A stretch of 64,000 nt of DNA from Candidatus Epulonipiscium sp. GTDB taxonomy: Bacteria > Bacillota > Clostridia > Lachnospirales > Defluviitaleaceae. Both the position numbers and the translations under genes were made by a program. Of this stretch, positions 18,916-26,029 are shown in pieces. The notes beneath the pieces are model-generated. The model was not told the origin of the DNA. It did not search any database and was given only the letters and a program-made list of their open reading frames with translations. Numbering within the stretch: position 1 is the stretch's first letter; every line of letters begins with the position of its first letter. The stretch lies in assembly GCA_012519205.1 (NCBI GenBank), contig JAAYQR010000007.1, forward strand, positions 1-64,000, in the 5' to 3' direction.

Positions 18916-18957
18916 TTTGTATAAACTTATTAGATTTTAATGATGAATTTATACAAA
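18916..18957 (+). promoter_or_regulatory. Leader inverted repeat before the CoA-disulfide reductase
   Basis: TTTGTATAAA at 18916-18925 is exactly complementary to TTTATACAAA at 18948-18957, with a 22-base loop. It lies in the untranslated leader between the operator-promoter and the start at 18989, and could be a second operator or an RNA hairpin. No T run follows, so it is not an ordinary terminator. Confidence 0.4.
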
Positions 18958-18988
18958 AAATAATACTAAATCAAGAGGAGGGCATATT

Positions 18989-20686
18989 ATGGGAAAAAAA
19001 ATATTGATTGTCGGTGGAGTAGCCGGTGGAGCTTCGGTTGCTGCAAGAGTTAGAAGAATTGACGAATCCGCACAGGTTATTATGTTTGAAAAGGGCCCAG
19101 ATGTTTCATTTTCTAACTGCTCTTTACCATTTTATCTCAGTGGAATGATAGAAAAAAGTGAAAGTTTGGTACTAATGCGTCCTGAACAATTTAAAAAACA
19201 GTATAATATTGAGGCTCGGGTCAATAGTGAAGTGGTAAAAATAAATCGTCAAGACAAAAAAATAGTAGTAAAAAATTTAGTAACTGGGGAAGAGTATGAA
19301 GAATTCTACGATAAATTGGTACTATCTCCCGGAGCTAGTCCTATACGTCCTAGAACTATCGAAGGTATATATTCTCCCCATGTATTTACCGTAAGAAATG
19401 TGGTAGACATTAAAAAGCTCAAGGATTATTTGACCGTTAATAATATACAAGATATTGCTATTATTGGTGGTGGATTCATAGGGGTAGAGGTGGCAGAAAA
19501 TTTACGACTAGCAGGGAAAAATATTAGCTTAATAGAAGCACAAGCACAAATAATGAATCCATTTGATTATGATATGGTTCAAATACTTCATAAGGAAATG
19601 ATGGATCAAGGAGTGCAGCTCATATTAAATGATGGAGTTCGGAAAATCAATTCAGATTCAGTAGAACTAAATTCTGGAAAGGAAGTAGGGGCAAAGGCTG
19701 TAGTACTGGCAATTGGGGTTGCTCCCGAAGTTGGATTGGCAAAAGATGCAGGACTTGAAATAGGTGAAACCGGGGGAATTAAGGTAGACCATAATTATCT
19801 GACTAATGATAAAGATATATATGCTGTAGGAGATGCTATAGAGGTCTACAACCGTTTGACCCATAGGAAAACAAGACTTACTCTTGCAGGCCCTGCCCAA
19901 AGACAAGCTAGGGCAGCGGCTGACCATATGTATAATATTCCCCATAGGAACAACGGAGTAATAGGATCTTCTGTAGTTCAAGTATTTGATTTAAAAGCAG
20001 CATCTACAGGACTAAATGAAAAGACCGCTAAGGAAGCAGGAATAGCTTATGATTTCGTATATATCATGCCAAGTGATAAGGTAGGGCTAATGCCTGCTAG
20101 CAGCCCAATGCATTTTAAGTTGATTTACGAGTACCCAACGGGTAAAATCCTTGGGGCCCAAGCTATAGGAAAGGGTAATGTGGACAAGAGAATAGATGTC
20201 ATTGCAACCATGATTTTAATGGGTGGTACCTTAGAAGATTTGAAAGAATTAGAGCTGGCATATGCCCCGTTATTTGGTACTGCTAAAGATGTAATCAATT
20301 ATGCAGCTTTAGTAGGATTAAATGTATTAAATGAACAATTTAGGCAAGTACCAGTAACTAAGGTTAGGGAACTAGTAAAAAATGATGCCTTTATAATAGA
20401 TGTAAGGGAAAAAGGGGAATTTGAAAGAGGGCACATTAGGAATGCGATTAATATTCCTTTAAGCGAAATAAGAGATAGAGTAGATGAAATTCCAAAGGAG
20501 AAGCCGGTATATCTTCATTGCCGTTCTTCCCAAAGGAGCTATAATGCAATAATGGCCTTACAAAGCATGGGGTATGATAACTTATACAACATATCCGGTT
20601 CTTATCTGGGAATCTGCCATTATGAGTATTTTCAAGACAAAGTAACAGGGAGAGAAAAAATAGTTACAGAATACAATTTTAAATAA
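18989..20686 (+). CDS. cdr: FAD-dependent CoA-disulfide/persulfide reductase with C-terminal rhodanese domain
   Basis: A 565-residue CoADR-RHD protein. The FAD-binding loop is GGVAGGASVAARVRR at 9-23, the single redox Cys is C44 in SFSNCSLPF, the NAD(P)H loop is GGGFIGVE near 160 and the FAD motif is YAVGDA near 277. The rhodanese domain covers about 455-550 with loop Cys near 511 (HCRSSQRS). Known members reduce CoA persulfide, polysulfide or CoA disulfide with NAD(P)H. Ribosome site AGAGGAGGG. The CsoR/CstR-type operator upstream and the second rhodanese downstream support a sulfane-sulfur detoxification or respiration role. Confidence 0.9.
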   Translation: MGKKILIVGGVAGGASVAARVRRIDESAQVIMFEKGPDVSFSNCSLPFYLSGMIEKSESLVLMRPEQFKKQYNIEARVNSEVVKINRQDKKIVVKNLVTGEEYEEFYDKLVLSPGASPIRPRTIEGIYSPHVFTVRNVVDIKKLKDYLTVNNIQDIAIIGGGFIGVEVAENLRLAGKNISLIEAQAQIMNPFDYDMVQILHKEMMDQGVQLILNDGVRKINSDSVELNSGKEVGAKAVVLAIGVAPEVGLAKDAGLEIGETGGIKVDHNYLTNDKDIYAVGDAIEVYNRLTHRKTRLTLAGPAQRQARAAADHMYNIPHRNNGVIGSSVVQVFDLKAASTGLNEKTAKEAGIAYDFVYIMPSDKVGLMPASSPMHFKLIYEYPTGKILGAQAIGKGNVDKRIDVIATMILMGGTLEDLKELELAYAPLFGTAKDVINYAALVGLNVLNEQFRQVPVTKVRELVKNDAFIIDVREKGEFERGHIRNAINIPLSEIRDRVDEIPKEKPVYLHCRSSQRSYNAIMALQSMGYDNLYNISGSYLGICHYEYFQDKVTGREKIVTEYNFK

Positions 20687-20712
20687 GGTAGAGGTATTTG
20701 GGAGGTGACATA

Positions 20713-21030
20713 ATGTTTGATTTTTTCAATAGAGAGGTAACACCTTCTATAAATGTAAACGATATAAATAATTTGAAAGAGAAAATCAACTTGATAGATA
20801 TTAGGGAATCCTATGAATATCAAAGTGGTCATCTGCCAAAGGCTAAAAATATACCTATGGGTGCATTATTGGCAGAAGTAGAAAAATACTTTGATAAGTC
20901 ACAGAAATATTATATCATTTGTCAGACCGGCGGGAGAAGCTTAAGAACCTGCCAAACTTTGAAGAAAAAAGGTTTTGATGTGATTAATGTCCTTGGGGGT
21001 ACTGGCGGATACAAAGAAAAATTAAAATAA
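20713..21030 (+). CDS. Single-domain rhodanese-like sulfurtransferase
   Basis: A 105-residue single rhodanese domain: LIDIRESYEYQSGHL near the start and the active-site loop CQTGGRS. It transfers sulfane sulfur between carriers. ATG 20713 is used because GGGAGGTG lies just upstream, while the in-frame TTG 20698 precedes that site. It follows the CoADR-rhodanese gene by 26 bases and is probably co-transcribed, giving a two-gene sulfane-sulfur operon. Confidence 0.88.
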   Translation: MFDFFNREVTPSINVNDINNLKEKINLIDIRESYEYQSGHLPKAKNIPMGALLAEVEKYFDKSQKYYIICQTGGRSLRTCQTLKKKGFDVINVLGGTGGYKEKLK

Positions 21031-21080
21031 ATAGTATACGATACGTCCCAATTATTCATAGTTTAATATAGCAAGGGTTA

Positions 21081-21114
21081 CCGGTTAGTATAGTTTATCC
21101 TAGCCGGATTTTTT
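21081..21114 (+). terminator. Terminator after the rhodanese operon
   Basis: CCGGTTAG (21081-21088) pairs with CTAGCCGG (21100-21107), with one G-T pair, followed by ATTTTTT. Confidence 0.8.
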
Positions 21115-21192
21115 ATATGGATTTTAAGATAGGATAAGGATTTATCAGAATAAAATCATATACAGTAAAAGGTTTGAGATAAATATTAAGTC

Positions 21193-21221
21193 TTGACAAA
21201 ATAGATGGAGATATTTATAAT
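21193..21221 (+). promoter_or_regulatory. Consensus sigma-A promoter
   Basis: TTGACA (21193-21198), a 17-base spacer and TATAAT (21216-21221) match the consensus perfectly. Transcription should start near 21228, inside the palindrome listed next. Confidence 0.8.
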
Positions 21222-21226
21222 TTAAC

Positions 21227-21248
21227 TAGTAAATTAGTAAATTACTAA
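21227..21248 (+). promoter_or_regulatory. Operator-like palindrome at the transcription start
   Basis: TTAGTAA-A-TTACTAA (21234-21248) is a 15-bp inverted repeat, preceded by another TAGTAA at 21227-21232 in direct orientation. Placed at +1 of a consensus promoter, it is well located for repression. The binding protein is unknown; the size is compatible with a MarR- or ArsR-like dimer. Confidence 0.5.
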
Positions 21249-21268
21249 ATTAAAACGGAGGTAATAAA

Positions 21269-21748
21269 ATGAAAATACCGACTACATTAAAACATAAACC
21301 TGTTATTGTATCTGAAAATTATGGAAATGTCGATGGTAGATATGCTTATAAAACTGATGCCAAGGGACTTTCTCTGGGCCTAGCTCAATGGAACGATAGA
21401 GGAAAGGTAGATATTTCAGCTAAAGTGTGGAGGCATACTGGAGGAAAGTGGTCAAGGCAATCGGAAGAAATGCCCCTTCATAGGGTCCTCGATCTAGCAA
21501 TACTTGTTTGCAGAACACAACTGTATTTTAAGGAAGCATATAGATACGAGAAATTATATAATCCCGAAAGTCCTACAATAGATAGGGTAGGTTTACAGGG
21601 GGATGCCATGAATGTGGATGTATGTACGGATAATGAAAAAATAGATGAAGATATAAAATTGTTTAGTCAAGTACTTAGTGATGATGGGGAACTCATTGGG
21701 GAACGACTAAGAACCCTATCAAGAATACTAAAGGAAATGGGATACTGA
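21269..21748 (+). CDS. Conserved protein of unknown function (possibly DUF6530)
   Basis: A 159-residue soluble protein with no signal peptide or membrane segment. It has a tryptophan-containing central part (LGLAQWNDRG, SAKVWRHTG, KWSRQSEEMPLHRVLDL) and an acidic C-terminal half. I recall similar proteins under the label DUF6530 but cannot confirm that here. ACGGAGGT gives a strong ribosome site. It has its own perfect promoter with an operator-like palindrome, suggesting strong but repressible expression. The YbaK-like gene follows after 54 bases. Confidence 0.6.
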   Translation: MKIPTTLKHKPVIVSENYGNVDGRYAYKTDAKGLSLGLAQWNDRGKVDISAKVWRHTGGKWSRQSEEMPLHRVLDLAILVCRTQLYFKEAYRYEKLYNPESPTIDRVGLQGDAMNVDVCTDNEKIDEDIKLFSQVLSDDGELIGERLRTLSRILKEMGY

Positions 21749-21802
21749 TTACAGGGTTAGTATTTTTTAAAGCATAAGGGTTTTATATATGGAGGGATAG
21801 TA

Positions 21803-22279
21803 ATGGCAATAAAAAAGGTGAAAGAATACTTTAAACAATGGAATATGGAAAGCCGAATACTTGAATTCGATGTTTCTAGTGCAACAGTTGAATTGGCTTC
21901 AAAAGCAGTAGGTTGTGAACCCAAAAGGATTGCAAAAACATTATCTTTTATGGTAGATGGAAAGCCTATTTTAATTGTAGTAGCAGGAGATGCCAAAATT
22001 GATAATCCTAAATATAAGATTCAGTTTAAATCAAAAGCAAAAATGCTATCAATAGATGAAGTAGCTGACTTAGTCGGGCATCAAGTAGGTGGAGTATGTC
22101 CTTTTTGTATAAATGAGGGGGTAGCCGTTTATTTGGATAAATCCCTAAAACGGTTTGATACAGTGTTTCCTGCCTGCGGAAGTAGCAATAGTGCAATAAA
22201 ATTAACAATCGAAGAACTTGAAAAGCATTCAGGTTACTCTTCATGGATTGATGTTTGCAAGGGTTGGGAAATTAACTAG
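21803..22279 (+). CDS. YbaK/EbsC-type aminoacyl-tRNA deacylase
   Basis: A 158-residue single editing domain of the YbaK/ProX family. Recognisable parts are CEPKRIAKTLSF, with the conserved Lys near the substrate, the GGVCPFC loop and the GSSNSAIKLTIEEL end. Family members hydrolyse mischarged tRNAs, such as Cys-tRNA(Pro) or Ala-tRNA(Pro), in trans; which one cannot be decided from sequence. TGGAGGGA precedes the ATG. It may be co-transcribed with the preceding unknown gene. Confidence 0.85.
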   Translation: MAIKKVKEYFKQWNMESRILEFDVSSATVELASKAVGCEPKRIAKTLSFMVDGKPILIVVAGDAKIDNPKYKIQFKSKAKMLSIDEVADLVGHQVGGVCPFCINEGVAVYLDKSLKRFDTVFPACGSSNSAIKLTIEELEKHSGYSSWIDVCKGWEIN

Positions 22280-22326
22280 CCTAATTATTAGCTGTTTTAA
22301 TGACGAAAGAGGAATAAAATTCTCCC

Positions 22327-22361
22327 CAAGGTATCATACTTTCTATAGATTGGATACCTTG
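22327..22361 (+). promoter_or_regulatory. Leader inverted repeat upstream of the LysM protein gene
   Basis: CAAGGTATC (22327-22335) and GATACCTTG (22353-22361) are perfectly complementary across a 17-base loop. It ends 28 bases before the start codon. It could be an operator or an RNA hairpin; no T tract follows. Confidence 0.4.
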
Positions 22362-22389
22362 CAAGAGATTATACTAAAGGAGAATTTTA

Positions 22390-23799
22390 ATGAATACTTT
22401 TATTCGGCATCGATTGATTAAGGATGGTTCAGGATATATATTAGCCTTATATTTAGATCCAAATTTAACTGAGTTTTCCCAGGAATTTAATTACTTAGAG
22501 GATATCGCAAAAGATAAAAATTTCTGTAACAGTATAGAGGCATATATCAATCAAAACTTTAAAAATATTAGAATTAACACCGTCAAAATTATAGTTGGTA
22601 CGATATTAATTACTACGATTCCTTTTAGTACTTCCACAATTGATGTTACTGCTGCTCCTAGGGAGACACAAACTTCCCAGGTTTCTGAAAAGGTTTCAAT
22701 TTTAATTAACGACCAAGAATACAACTTTTCACATCCCCCTGTTATTCGTAATGGGACAACCTATGTCCCAATAAGAGATGTTACTAAGACATTAGGTGGA
22801 GATGTTTGGTGGAATGCTCAATCTAAAACCGTGGGCATCAATAAAGGTAATACTAAGATTTCATTTATTATAGGATCTAACAAGGCACGTATTAATGATA
22901 AATTAGTTGATATGCAGCCCTCATATATAGATAATGGTACTACCATGGTTCCCCTTCGATTTGTTAGTGAAATTCTTGGGATGGATGTGGGGTGGAATCA
23001 AGATTCAAAGACTGTATCTATTATTTCCCCTGCCACTGTATACCAGGTAAAGACTGGAGATACATTATGGAAGATTGCAAACCAATTAAATACTACAGTT
23101 GGAGAGCTAAAAGAATTAAATGGGATTTATGGAGATATGATTTATGTAGGACAGGAGCTAAAAATAAATCCAAATTGGCAAAATCAAGGCTCTACACCTT
23201 CTAATAATAGTATTTCTTATAATTCTTATAAGATTAGGGCAGGGGATACTATGTGGAATCTGAGCATTGAACATGGAATACCTATGACTGAATTATTAAA
23301 AGTAAATAATATGACAGAAAATAGCTCTTTATCCATAGGTCAAATAATAACGATACCAGTTCATCATATAGCTCTTAAAGATAAGGTCAGTGAAAAGCAC
23401 GGAGAATATTTGGATTGGTGGTCAGAAGCACAATACCTTTTTTCTATAGGAAAAATTGCTACCGTAACAGATTTTCAAACCGGTAAGAGCTTTCAAATAA
23501 AGAGGAGTACTGGGGCATTTCATGCAGATTGCGAACCACTAACTTCAAAAGATGCAGAAGTCATCAAAGAAATATGGGGAGGAGAGTATTCATGGAAGGA
23601 AAGAGCAGTCATTGTCCAAGTAGGCGAAAGGAAGATTGCCGCTTCTATGGCTTCAATGCCCCATGATGTTCAAAGTATTACAGATAATAATTTTGAAGGG
23701 CATTTCGATATTCATTTTAGAAACAGCACCCGACATAAAGACGGATTAATTTCAACGGCCCATCAAAATCAAATTCAGATAGCCGCAGGACTAAAATAA
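22390..23799 (+). CDS. Membrane-anchored LysM wall protein with copper-amine-oxidase-like domain
   Basis: A 469-residue protein. Residues 1-60 are a short cytosolic-looking region; about 61-83 form a hydrophobic segment serving as anchor or internal signal. A copper-amine-oxidase N-terminal-like stalk domain covers about 100-215 (NGTTYVPIRDV; NGTTMVPLRFV). Two LysM repeats lie at about 217-261 (YQVKTGDTLWKIA) and 278-322 (YKIRAGDTMWNLS). Residues 330-469 form a conserved C-terminal domain of unknown function (GHFDIHFRNSTRHKDG). LysM binds peptidoglycan, so it acts at the wall, possibly in the cortex or envelope of a spore former. AAAGGAG precedes the ATG. Confidence 0.82.
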   Translation: MNTFIRHRLIKDGSGYILALYLDPNLTEFSQEFNYLEDIAKDKNFCNSIEAYINQNFKNIRINTVKIIVGTILITTIPFSTSTIDVTAAPRETQTSQVSEKVSILINDQEYNFSHPPVIRNGTTYVPIRDVTKTLGGDVWWNAQSKTVGINKGNTKISFIIGSNKARINDKLVDMQPSYIDNGTTMVPLRFVSEILGMDVGWNQDSKTVSIISPATVYQVKTGDTLWKIANQLNTTVGELKELNGIYGDMIYVGQELKINPNWQNQGSTPSNNSISYNSYKIRAGDTMWNLSIEHGIPMTELLKVNNMTENSSLSIGQIITIPVHHIALKDKVSEKHGEYLDWWSEAQYLFSIGKIATVTDFQTGKSFQIKRSTGAFHADCEPLTSKDAEVIKEIWGGEYSWKERAVIVQVGERKIAASMASMPHDVQSITDNNFEGHFDIHFRNSTRHKDGLISTAHQNQIQIAAGLK

Positions 23800-23858
23800 T
23801 CATTGTAATCATTGGAATCATTGGGGACGGTTCTTTTTGATTACTTTTTGTATCAGAA

Positions 23859-23896
23859 ATAATACCTCCTGTCAATAATTTAACAGGAGGTATTAT
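23859..23896 (+). repeat. Perfect 14-bp inverted repeat (bidirectional terminator-like hairpin)
   Basis: ATAATACCTCCTGT (23859-23872) and ACAGGAGGTATTAT (23883-23896) pair perfectly around a ten-base loop. The right side lacks a pure T run, so termination is possible but unproven. It lies between the LysM gene and a degraded gene. Confidence 0.6.
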
Positions 23897-23913
23897 ATAA
23901 TAACTGATGGACC

Positions 23914-23945
23914 TGGTTCATCAGTTATTTGGTTCATCAGTTATT
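23914..23945 (+). repeat. Tandem 16-bp direct repeat with an inverted copy
   Basis: TGGTTCATCAGTTATT occurs twice back to back (23914-23929, 23930-23945). Directly upstream ATAACTGATGGACC (23900-23913) is its reverse complement with one mismatch. The second copy ends at the point where the degraded reading frame at 23948 begins, as expected of a recombination or excision junction. Confidence 0.7.
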
Positions 23946-23947
23946 AG

Positions 23948-24262
23948 AAGATTTTCTTTGATTCTATTAAATTCAATAAGCAAAACAATAGCATTGATGG
24001 TTATGTTCCAAAGTTACCCCAAGGGTTTTGGTGGCAATTAGGTGGATTAGCACTATATGACCCTAAATATGATGTTCCATTAAATATGGAAACTATTAAT
24101 TTAGATAGCTTAAAGCAAGGAAAGAACTTTTCGATTAAATTGAAACAAGGTAATTGGAGTAAAGCTATAGGTGGGGGAATAGCAGCAAGATTATGCTCTG
24201 AAGGTGGGGCTAAAGCAGAAATAATTCTTCAATACCCTTCAATGACATTTAAAGAAAGATAA
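23948..24262 (+). pseudogene. 5'-truncated remnant of an unknown protein gene
   Basis: From just after a TAG at 23945-23947 the frame is open for 104 residues to TAA 24260-24262, with protein-like composition (for example LPQGFWWQLGGLALYDPKY) but no start codon or ribosome site at its head. The first in-frame ATG, 24086, falls inside and lacks a site. The gene's 5' part therefore seems lost at the tandem repeat. The family is not recognised. With the flanking repeats it fills most of the gap between the LysM gene and the secreted protein. Confidence 0.6.
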
Positions 24263-24341
24263 AATAATAAATGCAGTAAAGAGTTGAATAAATCAGCTCT
24301 TTACTTTTATGGACAATCAAAAAGTTAAAGGGGGCTTGAAT

Positions 24342-25166
24342 GTGAGAAAGATTAAAAAGTTATTGGGCTGTCTTTTATCAACCATATTAATTTTGCAATG
24401 CTTTGACATTCCAATGATGGTTTATGCAGACACGTTGAAAGAAGTAAAATTTAATGAAGTAGTAAATATTAAAAACACTACATTGCAAACTCAAGGTGAG
24501 AATATCGGTTCACAATCTATTTCTTCTCATTGCGATATGTGGCGACATTCAGGAGGATATTGGAGATATACAGACGATGGAACAACTATTACTATCACGG
24601 ATGAAGAAGCTAGTAGTGTTATTTTTGGGGGAACGCTTAACAAAACAGTCCCCTTTGCAAGAGAACTTCCTCAGAAAGTTAAGGATTTCTTAGCCGCTGA
24701 CCCTAACAATATTAACAAACTGCAAATTAAAATTACTTCAAAAGACAAAGACCCTGCCAATATTTATAACTCAGCTCAATGGAAAATCGAAAATGGAAAA
24801 ATGTTTATACAAATAAGCCCTAAATTTAATTTCCTGTCAAGTCAGACTATTACTCAAAGATTCAATAATAGAGGAATGTCTGTAGCAATCCCAGTTGTAG
24901 ACCCTAATTTCGGCTCAAACATCTACTCAATGTATTCAAAAACAGGTGGAACAAATTACGGAGCGGCTAAAAAGCTAGAAAGCATATTAAAAGACAGTAA
25001 CGGAAACTTAGAACCCTATAACCCCGTAACAATCATAGCAGGAGCTTACGCAGGGAAGCCTGCTCTCAATTCCCAAGATGTAAAGTCGGTCAAGGGACAT
25101 TTAGTAGTGGGGGAGCATGTCACAAATATAATCTATAACTCTATTGAGAGTGTTAAGAATATTTGA
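24342..25166 (+). CDS. Secreted protein of unknown function
   Basis: A 274-residue protein with a signal peptide (RKIKK, hydrophobic core LLGCLLSTILILQ, likely cleavage after VYA near residue 31). GTG 24342 is taken as start: AAAGGGGG (24327-24334) lies seven bases upstream, while ATG 24309 and TTG 24336 are badly placed. The mature part is rich in Asn, Ser and Lys with short motifs CDMWRHSGGYWRYTDDG and FGSNIYSMYSKTGG, and no recognised domain or anchor. It lies between a degraded gene and an ABC exporter with no obvious partner; a horizontally gained secreted effector or enzyme is possible but unsupported. Confidence 0.6.
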   Translation: MRKIKKLLGCLLSTILILQCFDIPMMVYADTLKEVKFNEVVNIKNTTLQTQGENIGSQSISSHCDMWRHSGGYWRYTDDGTTITITDEEASSVIFGGTLNKTVPFARELPQKVKDFLAADPNNINKLQIKITSKDKDPANIYNSAQWKIENGKMFIQISPKFNFLSSQTITQRFNNRGMSVAIPVVDPNFGSNIYSMYSKTGGTNYGAAKKLESILKDSNGNLEPYNPVTIIAGAYAGKPALNSQDVKSVKGHLVVGEHVTNIIYNSIESVKNI

Positions 25167-25237
25167 TATTATATAGAAATAATACATATTTATTCTAAGT
25201 AAGTAGATTGAACAAATTTTATAAAAGAGGTGCAATA

Positions 25238-26029
25238 ATGATAGAAAGCAATAATTTATCTAAATCATTTATCAGGGTTGTAAAAGATGAAAAGACTAAA
25301 AAAAAGAATAAAAGATTTAAAACAAAAAAGGAAGAATTTTTGGCAGTGGATAACATAAGTTTTAAAGTAGAAAAGGGAGAAATCTATGGAATTCTAGGGC
25401 CCAATGGAGCAGGAAAAACTACTTTACTTAGGATGCTAGGAGGAATATTAACCCCGACCTCGGGTAATATATTTGTTGCTGGACATAATTATGAAAAGGA
25501 TAGAAATAATGCAAAAAAGAAGATAGGTTATTTATCAGGCAATACAAAGCTTTATGGAAGGATTTCCCCTAGGGAACTTTTAAATATATTTGGAAGACTC
25601 TATGAAATGAGTAAAGATGAAATTGAAGAAATGACTGAAAAAATCATAGATATTATGGATATGAGAAGTTTTATAGACAATCGTATAGAACATCTTTCTA
25701 CAGGACAGACCCAGAGGACTTCTATAGCTAGATGCCTTATTCATTCTCCAGAAGTTTATATATTTGATGAACCTACCCTAGGGCTTGACGTACTGAGCAG
25801 TCATGCCATTATTGAATTTATGAAGAGCGAAAGGGAAAGGGGAAAAACAGTACTTTATTCCACACATTATATGGAAGAAGCAGAAACCCTATGTGATAAA
25901 ATTATGATGATTCATCATGGGGAAGTGATTGCTAAGGGAACAACAGAAAGTTTAAAAGCAGAAACCAAAGAAAAGAATCTAAGGGATGTATTCGTTAAAG
26001 CAGTTAAACAAAGGGGGGATTGGGCATGA
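25238..26029 (+). CDS. natA: NatA-like ABC exporter ATP-binding protein
   Basis: A 263-residue ABC-2-type ATPase: Walker A GPNGAGKTT, signature LSTGQTQRTSIARC, Walker B VYIFDEPTLGLD and switch His in STHYMEEAE. A basic stretch near residues 20-35 (DEKTKKKNKRFKTKK) precedes the core and is unusual. ATG 25238 follows AAGAGGTG; an in-frame TTG at 25208 lies upstream of that site. It overlaps the permease gene by ATGA. NatAB pairs export Na+ in Bacillus; here the substrate may be sodium or a peptide. Confidence 0.88.
   Translation: MIESNNLSKSFIRVVKDEKTKKKNKRFKTKKEEFLAVDNISFKVEKGEIYGILGPNGAGKTTLLRMLGGILTPTSGNIFVAGHNYEKDRNNAKKKIGYLSGNTKLYGRISPRELLNIFGRLYEMSKDEIEEMTEKIIDIMDMRSFIDNRIEHLSTGQTQRTSIARCLIHSPEVYIFDEPTLGLDVLSSHAIIEFMKSERERGKTVLYSTHYMEEAETLCDKIMMIHHGEVIAKGTTESLKAETKEKNLRDVFVKAVKQRGDWA

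Noticed and set aside
23914-23945. CRISPR repeats
   Set aside because: The two copies are adjacent without spacers, only 16 bases long, and there are no cas genes.
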